Made by a program: the position numbers and the translations under genes
Notes under the pieces: model-generated
Databases searched by the model: none
Seen by the model: only the letters and a program-made list of their open reading frames with translations
Told to the model about the DNA's origin: nothing
From: an uncultured Bacteroidales bacterium
GTDB lineage: Bacteria > Bacteroidota > Bacteroidia > Bacteroidales > Bacteroidaceae
NCBI GenBank assembly: GCA_937906165.1
Contig: CALCYA010000097.1
Coordinates: forward strand, 1-26,273
Direction: 5' to 3'
Length of the DNA stretch: 26,273 nt
Shown: positions 22,450 through 26,273 of the stretch, one piece after another
How the letters are laid out: the number at the start of each line of letters is the position of its first letter
How positions within the stretch are numbered: position 1 is the stretch's first letter

Positions 22450-22915
22450 GGTGGTATGGCAGTTTGTTTATGATTGTATATGCCCTGTAAAGCTGTTCCA
22501 CAAAGAGCAGACGTATCATCTGATGCGAGAATGTCATCTTCGATAGCGATAGCTTTTCGTGTGCAGCTTCGTATACCTTCGGTGCAAAGCCGTAAGGGCC
22601 ACCGACGATGAAGACAAGCCTTTTGGTCGATATGTTCTGTTTGTGCTCAATCCATGCCGCGAACTCCGTGCTGCGGTACTCTTTGCCGCCCTCGTCAAGC
22701 AGAACCACACGGTCACCCGGTTGCAATGCCTTGAGTATAAGTTCGCCCTCCTGCTCCTTCTGCTGTGCCTCGCTCAGTTTCTTGGCATTCTTCAGTTCTG
22801 GTATGACCGATATCTCGAACTGTGTAAAATGGCTCACCCTTTGGGTGTAGTCCTGTATTCCGGCTGTTATGTTGTTGTCGACTGTTCGGCCCACGACAAG
22901 TAGTGTAATCTTCAT
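22442..22915 (-). CDS. rlmH: 23S rRNA (pseudouridine1915-N3)-methyltransferase RlmH
   Basis: 157 residues, the standard length. RlmH is a SPOUT-class enzyme that methylates the pseudouridine at position 1915 in helix 69 of 23S rRNA, using S-adenosylmethionine. The knotted SAM site is visible as FIVGGPYGF (102-110), followed by the conserved SLSKMTFSHQMIRLLFVEQLYRA stretch (123-145, key residues S130, H131, E140, Q141) and the C-terminal YHHE expected for the family. Cytoplasmic homodimer. It is the first gene of a two-gene unit divergent from nadC. Confidence 0.97.
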   Translation of the reverse strand: MKITLLVVGRTVDNNITAGIQDYTQRVSHFTQFEISVIPELKNAKKLSEAQQKEQEGELILKALQPGDRVVLLDEGGKEYRSTEFAAWIEHKQNISTKRLVFIVGGPYGFAPKVYEAAHEKLSLSKMTFSHQMIRLLFVEQLYRAYTIINKLPYHHE

Positions 22916-22937
22916 TTTATACTTTTAAAATTTGTTG

Positions 22938-22995
22938 CGAAGATAAACAAAAAAGCCTTGGCTTTTGCACTAATTGAGGGAATTGTATATCTTCG
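22938..22995. promoter_or_regulatory. Divergent rlmH and nadC promoters with central palindrome
   Basis: Two mirror-image -7 boxes face outward: TATCTTCG on the minus strand (22945-22938) for rlmH and TATCTTCG on the plus strand (22988-22995) for nadC. The nadC side has TTTG at 22964-22967 exactly 20 bases before its -7 box. Between them lies AAAAGCC-TT-GGCTTTT (22951-22966), a perfect 7-bp palindrome that overlaps the nadC -33 box and could be an operator. Confidence 0.7.
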
Positions 22996-23026
22996 CAGAA
23001 AATAGATAGTAAAAACTGATTGTACT

Positions 23027-23878
23027 ATGAATGTAAAAGACGAACTTATCGATAGACTTATCGACCTTGCATTTGCCGAGGATATCGGCGACGGTGACCA
23101 CACAACCCTTTCAACCATCCCTGCCGATGCTATGGGAAAGAATATGCTTCTTATAAAGGAAGACGGTGTGCTTGCCGGTGTTGAGATGGCAAAACGCATC
23201 TTCGCACGCTTTGATGAGGCTCTTCAGGTTGAGGTGCTCATTGAGGATGGTGCCGAGGTCAAGAAGGGTGATATTGCAATGTACGTTACCGGTAGTGTCC
23301 GCTCACTGTTGCAGACTGAGCGCCTTATGCTCAACGTCATGCAGCGTATGAGCGGTATCGCAACAATGACACGCCGTTATGTCAAGGAACTTGAGGGCAC
23401 CGGTACCCGCGTGCTCGATACCCGCAAGACAACTCCGGGCATGCGCATCATGGAGAAGGAGGCTGTACGCATCGGTGGCGGTGTGAACCATCGCATCGGC
23501 CTTTTCGATATGATTCTCATCAAGGATAACCACGTTGATTTTGCAGGCGGCATCGAACAGGCTGTCTCACGTGCCAAGGAGTACTGCAAGGCTTGTGGAA
23601 AGGACCTGAAGATTGAGGTTGAGGTGCGTACATTGGAGGATTTGCAGAAGGTAATAGATATGGGTGGCGTGCAGCGTATAATGTTCGATAACTTCGACAC
23701 CGAGAAGACCCGCAAGGCTGTGGAGATGGTTGCCGGCCGTTACGAGACCGAGTCTTCGGGCGGTATCACTTTCGATACTTTGCGTGACTATGCTCTCTGC
23801 GGTGTTGACTTTATCTCTGTAGGCGCTCTCACTCACTCTGTAAAAGGCCTTGACATGAGCTTCAAGGCTGTGAAGTGA
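23027..23878 (+). CDS. nadC: Nicotinate-nucleotide diphosphorylase (quinolinate phosphoribosyltransferase)
   Basis: 283 residues, the normal length. NadC converts quinolinate and PRPP to nicotinate mononucleotide, CO2 and pyrophosphate in de novo NAD synthesis. Visible motifs: AEDIGDGDHTT near the start, R99 and R107 around LLQTERLMLNVMQRMSG, DTRKTTPG (131-138), NHRIGL (154-159), ILIKDNH (163-169), EVEV (near 200-203) and the final GALTHS phosphate-binding turn. nadA and nadB are not adjacent, so the gene stands apart from the rest of the pathway. The next gene starts 92 bases downstream with a probable own leader. Confidence 0.97.
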   Translation: MNVKDELIDRLIDLAFAEDIGDGDHTTLSTIPADAMGKNMLLIKEDGVLAGVEMAKRIFARFDEALQVEVLIEDGAEVKKGDIAMYVTGSVRSLLQTERLMLNVMQRMSGIATMTRRYVKELEGTGTRVLDTRKTTPGMRIMEKEAVRIGGGVNHRIGLFDMILIKDNHVDFAGGIEQAVSRAKEYCKACGKDLKIEVEVRTLEDLQKVIDMGGVQRIMFDNFDTEKTRKAVEMVAGRYETESSGGITFDTLRDYALCGVDFISVGALTHSVKGLDMSFKAVK

Positions 23879-23921
23879 TGCCGTTTGTTGAGATATAGTT
23901 TCTCTTTGCTGATTTTATTGT

Positions 23922-23955
23922 TGCAGTGACAAATAATTGTGTAAATTGCACTGCA
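23922..23955 (+). promoter_or_regulatory. Inverted repeat upstream of the LytS-type kinase
   Basis: TGCAGTG (23922-23928) and CACTGCA (23949-23955) are exact complements 20 bases apart, ending 15 bases before ATG 23971. A weak -7-like TAAATTGC lies inside. It may be an operator or leader hairpin; no known consensus is recognised. Confidence 0.35.
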
Positions 23956-23970
23956 TAAGCAAAAGATGAA

Positions 23971-25059
23971 ATGGCCTGGAACATAAAGAAAATAACAGTC
24001 GAGTATCTGATATATCTCCTCTTCTGGAGTATCTTGCTGTTGTCGCCGGTTTTGGGTTCTATTATCAAGGATGTCTCTTTTTTCCCTACTTTTGAAGAGA
24101 TGTTGTCCTTCTGGAAGTTCTTGCTTCCGGCATTGTTCCTGTTTGTCCTGAACAATAACATACTTATGCCTTTCCTTCTTTATAAAAAGAGGGGAAGGCT
24201 TTTTGTGTTCTATCTGCTGTGTATAATAGTGGCATGCACCATTATATATATATCTTTTCCATTGAAGGAACCGCCGGGAATCAATGAGGGGCGCCATTTT
24301 GCCAAACGCGAGGTTTGGGGCTTCCTTGTCAATCCACGTAATGTGCAGATATTGATATCTATGTTCGTACTTGTGTTCAATATCTGTGTGAGGCTGTTCT
24401 TTTTCACAATACGTCGCGATGAGCATCTTAAGGAACTCGAAAAGGAACATTTGCGTTCAAGCCTCGAGTATCTGCGTTATCAGATAAACCCTCACTTTTT
24501 CATGAATACTCTGAATAATATCCATGCCCTGATAGATATTGACAAGGATAAGGCAAGGATTGCTGTCCAGGAGTTCTCGGCAATGATGCGGTATGTACTT
24601 TATGATACATCGGCATCTTCGGTTCCTTTGGAGAAGGAGGTGCTGTTCATGAATGGATATATCGATCTTATGCGTTTGCGCTACACCGACAAGATTGAGA
24701 TAAAGACATTCTTTGAAAAAGATACACAAGGCCTATTCGTTCCGCCTATGCTTTTCATGCAGTTTGTTGAGAATGCTTTCAAGCATGGTGTTACATATAA
24801 GAAGAGAACTGTGATAGACGTTGCTCTCCGCATTGACGATGCGGCTGAAATGATTCTATTCACATGCAGGAATACCGTACTTGACAATTCTGTGAAACCG
24901 TCGTGCGGTGTGCAGGGGGGAATAGGCGTGGAGAATGCAAGGAAACGCCTTGAATTGCTGTTCGGGGAGAAGGCGACAATGCGCATAGACAATGACGGTG
25001 GGTGGTATAATGTTGAACTTAAAATTCCAATAAGATATGATAAGGTGTATAATAGTTGA
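23971..25059 (+). CDS. LytS-type membrane sensor histidine kinase
   Basis: 362 residues. Four membrane segments (about 10-30, 47-70, 76-97 and 124-147) replace any extracellular sensor domain, so the stimulus is probably sensed in or near the membrane. A short coiled linker leads to a His_kinase (PF06580-type) domain with the phospho-acceptor H175 in YQINPHFFMNTLNNIHAL. The ATPase domain has the N box FVENAFKHGV (N268) and a glycine box GGIGVENARKRLELLFG (316-332). The response-regulator start lies inside the last 23 bases, which implies coupled production of the pair. Family call is strong; signal unknown. Confidence 0.94.
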   Translation: MAWNIKKITVEYLIYLLFWSILLLSPVLGSIIKDVSFFPTFEEMLSFWKFLLPALFLFVLNNNILMPFLLYKKRGRLFVFYLLCIIVACTIIYISFPLKEPPGINEGRHFAKREVWGFLVNPRNVQILISMFVLVFNICVRLFFFTIRRDEHLKELEKEHLRSSLEYLRYQINPHFFMNTLNNIHALIDIDKDKARIAVQEFSAMMRYVLYDTSASSVPLEKEVLFMNGYIDLMRLRYTDKIEIKTFFEKDTQGLFVPPMLFMQFVENAFKHGVTYKKRTVIDVALRIDDAAEMILFTCRNTVLDNSVKPSCGVQGGIGVENARKRLELLFGEKATMRIDNDGGWYNVELKIPIRYDKVYNS

Positions 25060-25774
25060 TGATGAGCCGCTGGCTGTGGCACAACTGGAAAAATATGTGG
25101 AGCGTATCTCCTTCTTGGAGTGTGTAGGGGTTGGTAACAGTGCGTCCGAGGCTTCGGAGTTGTTGTTGCGTGAGTCGGTGGATGTGATGTTCCTTGATAT
25201 CAATATGCCCGATGTCAGCGGCATGCAGTTCGTGCGTTCTTTGGCAAACCCTCCACTGGTGGTGTTCACTACTGCTTATTCGGAATATGCCCTTGAGGGT
25301 TTCAAGGTGGATGCAGTGGATTATCTTCTCAAACCCATAGGCTTCGAGGATTTTCTGAAGGCTGCCAATAAGGTGCAGGCAATGCATCGCGCCCTGCATT
25401 CAGCTCAGGATGTAACGCCGCAGTTCTCCTATAACGACGATTCTTTGTTTGTAAAATCCGACTACCGCATTGTTCGTGTTCCGCTCAGTTCTATCGTTTA
25501 TGTCGAGAGTATGAGTGAGTATGTGCGCATATTTGTCGAAGGCAAGCCCAAACCGATAATTTCCTTGCTCAGTATGAAAAAGATTGAAGAGGTTCTGCCA
25601 TCCGATGTGTTTATGCGTGTGCACCGTTCTTATATAGTAAACCTGTGTAAGATAAAGGAGGTTTCCAAGATGCGTATAATCTACGACGGTGATGTCTCTG
25701 TCCCTGTCGGCGATATGTATAAGGATGCTTTCTACGATTATATCGAGAGAAGGTTTGTAGGCAAGAACCATTGA
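25037..25774 (+). CDS. LytTR-family response regulator
   Basis: 245 residues. Receiver domain (1-120) with acidic pocket D8-D9, phospho-acceptor D54 in MFLDINMPD, switch threonine in VVFTTA (78-79) and K99 in DYLLKP. A LytTR DNA-binding domain occupies about 140-240 (IVYVESMSEYVRIF, then MRVHRSYIVNL). LytTR regulators bind DNA through a beta fold and often control envelope or transport genes. It is the cognate partner of the kinase it overlaps by 23 bases. The downstream deaminase, 75 bases away, may or may not be a target. Confidence 0.95.
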   Translation: MIRCIIVDDEPLAVAQLEKYVERISFLECVGVGNSASEASELLLRESVDVMFLDINMPDVSGMQFVRSLANPPLVVFTTAYSEYALEGFKVDAVDYLLKPIGFEDFLKAANKVQAMHRALHSAQDVTPQFSYNDDSLFVKSDYRIVRVPLSSIVYVESMSEYVRIFVEGKPKPIISLLSMKKIEEVLPSDVFMRVHRSYIVNLCKIKEVSKMRIIYDGDVSVPVGDMYKDAFYDYIERRFVGKNH

Positions 25775-25849
25775 TTCATGTTCTTCTTTGCTGGTTAGGA
25801 AACTATCCTGTACTCTCCTTTGTTCTGTATGTGTCAAAACTTAGGAACA

Positions 25850-26273
25850 ATGGAACATGATGATTTTATGCGTCAGGCGATAGCTTTGGCTGTTGAGAAT
25901 GTGAAGAATGGCGGTGGTCCTTTCGGGGCTGTGATTGTAAAAGATGGTAGGGTGGTGGCAACAGGAGTGAACAGGGTTGTACCCGATAACGATCCCACGG
26001 CACATGCCGAAGTCAATGCCATTAGGTCGGCTTGTGTAAAACTGGGTACGTTCAATCTGAGCGGTTGCGTGCTGTATACTTCATGTGAACCATGCCCCAT
26101 GTGCCTTGGGGCAATATATTGGGCTCACATCGACAAGATATATTACGGGGCTACACAATATGATGCGGCGGCTGTGGATTTTGACGACTCCTTCATTTAT
26201 CGCGAATTGGAATTGAAACCTGCCGAGCGTAATAAGCCGGTGGAGAATATCCTGCATAATGAGGCATTGGCTC
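25850..26273 (+). CDS. guaD: Guanine deaminase, cut by the window end
   Basis: The visible 141 residues lack only the last part of an expected protein of about 155. Guanine deaminase converts guanine to xanthine and ammonia. The zinc site of the cytidine-deaminase fold is complete: H52 and the proton shuttle E54 in PTAHAEV, and C82 and C85 in SCEPCPMCLGAIYW. The segments NGGGPFGAVIVKDG and FDDSFIYRELELKPAER closely resemble the well-known GuaD of Bacillus subtilis and separate it from tRNA adenosine deaminase TadA. Start ATG 25850 is preferred (AGGAACA just before it); ATG 25829, seven codons upstream in frame, is possible. The stop codon lies beyond the window. Confidence 0.9.
   Translation, partial: MEHDDFMRQAIALAVENVKNGGGPFGAVIVKDGRVVATGVNRVVPDNDPTAHAEVNAIRSACVKLGTFNLSGCVLYTSCEPCPMCLGAIYWAHIDKIYYGATQYDAAAVDFDDSFIYRELELKPAERNKPVENILHNEALA

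Overview
The window reads as chromosomal housekeeping DNA from a member of the Bacteroidota, most likely order Bacteroidales. The evidence is the Bacteroides-type promoter layout (TTTG, about 20 bases, then TAnnTTTG or the variant TATCTTCG), weak Shine-Dalgarno sequences, Bacteroidales-type lipoprotein signals, and family content: a short TonB-domain protein, an HU-CCDC81/SPOR protein, OmpH-like proteins, an M20C PepD and a LytS/LytTR pair. The genus cannot be settled from the sequence alone. No rRNA, CRISPR array, prophage, transposase or biosynthetic cluster is visible.

Layout. 1-300: tRNA-His on the minus strand with its own promoter and terminator. 331-4670 (plus): short TonB-domain protein, ATP-grasp-like protein with a TTG start, Xaa-Pro aminopeptidase, and a GDPD-like lipoprotein that overlaps the aminopeptidase stop by ATGA. 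4671-5068: an interspersed repeat (copy 1) and a long perfect hairpin between converging operons. 5069-6593 (minus): HU-CCDC81/SPOR membrane protein followed by a zinc-ribbon/FHA protein. 6658-9231 (minus): clpC. 9232-9548: divergent control region with two inverted repeats. 9549-11475 (plus): aspS and an overlapping 57-residue membrane ORF that is easy to miss. 11533-12800 (minus): a TetR-type regulator and an RluA-type pseudouridine synthase joined by an ATGA overlap. 12911-13066: initiator tRNA-fMet with a textbook promoter and terminator. 13119-14695 (plus): aspartate ammonia-lyase. 14794-16984 (plus): large beta-helix-like lipoprotein with a repetitive proline-rich tail. 16985-17612: a repeat cluster without genes, with a second copy of the interspersed repeat nested inside a larger element bounded by 17-bp perfect inverted repeats. 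17613-18475 (minus): small membrane protein and OmpH/Skp-like protein. 18736-21694 (plus): pepD and a beta-helix lipoprotein. 21697-22915 (minus): rlmH and a secreted endonuclease/exonuclease/phosphatase-family protein, overlapping by 8 bp. 23027-26273 (plus): nadC, a LytS-type sensor kinase overlapping a LytTR response regulator by 23 bp, and a guanine deaminase cut by the window end.

How the genes relate. Most are independent core functions: translation (aspS, two tRNAs, rlmH, RluA-type enzyme), proteolysis (clpC, pepP, pepD), NAD and purine metabolism (nadC, guaD), amino-acid catabolism (aspA) and envelope functions (TonB-like, SPOR, OmpH-like, lipoproteins). I did not find a defence island or other large undescribed system. 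The parts that best repay a second look are the MITE-like repeat pair and the nested inverted-repeat element, the small ORF overlapping aspS, the hairpin that covers a start codon at 20252, the apparently leaderless GTG-start gene at 6557, and the palindrome over the clpC promoter.
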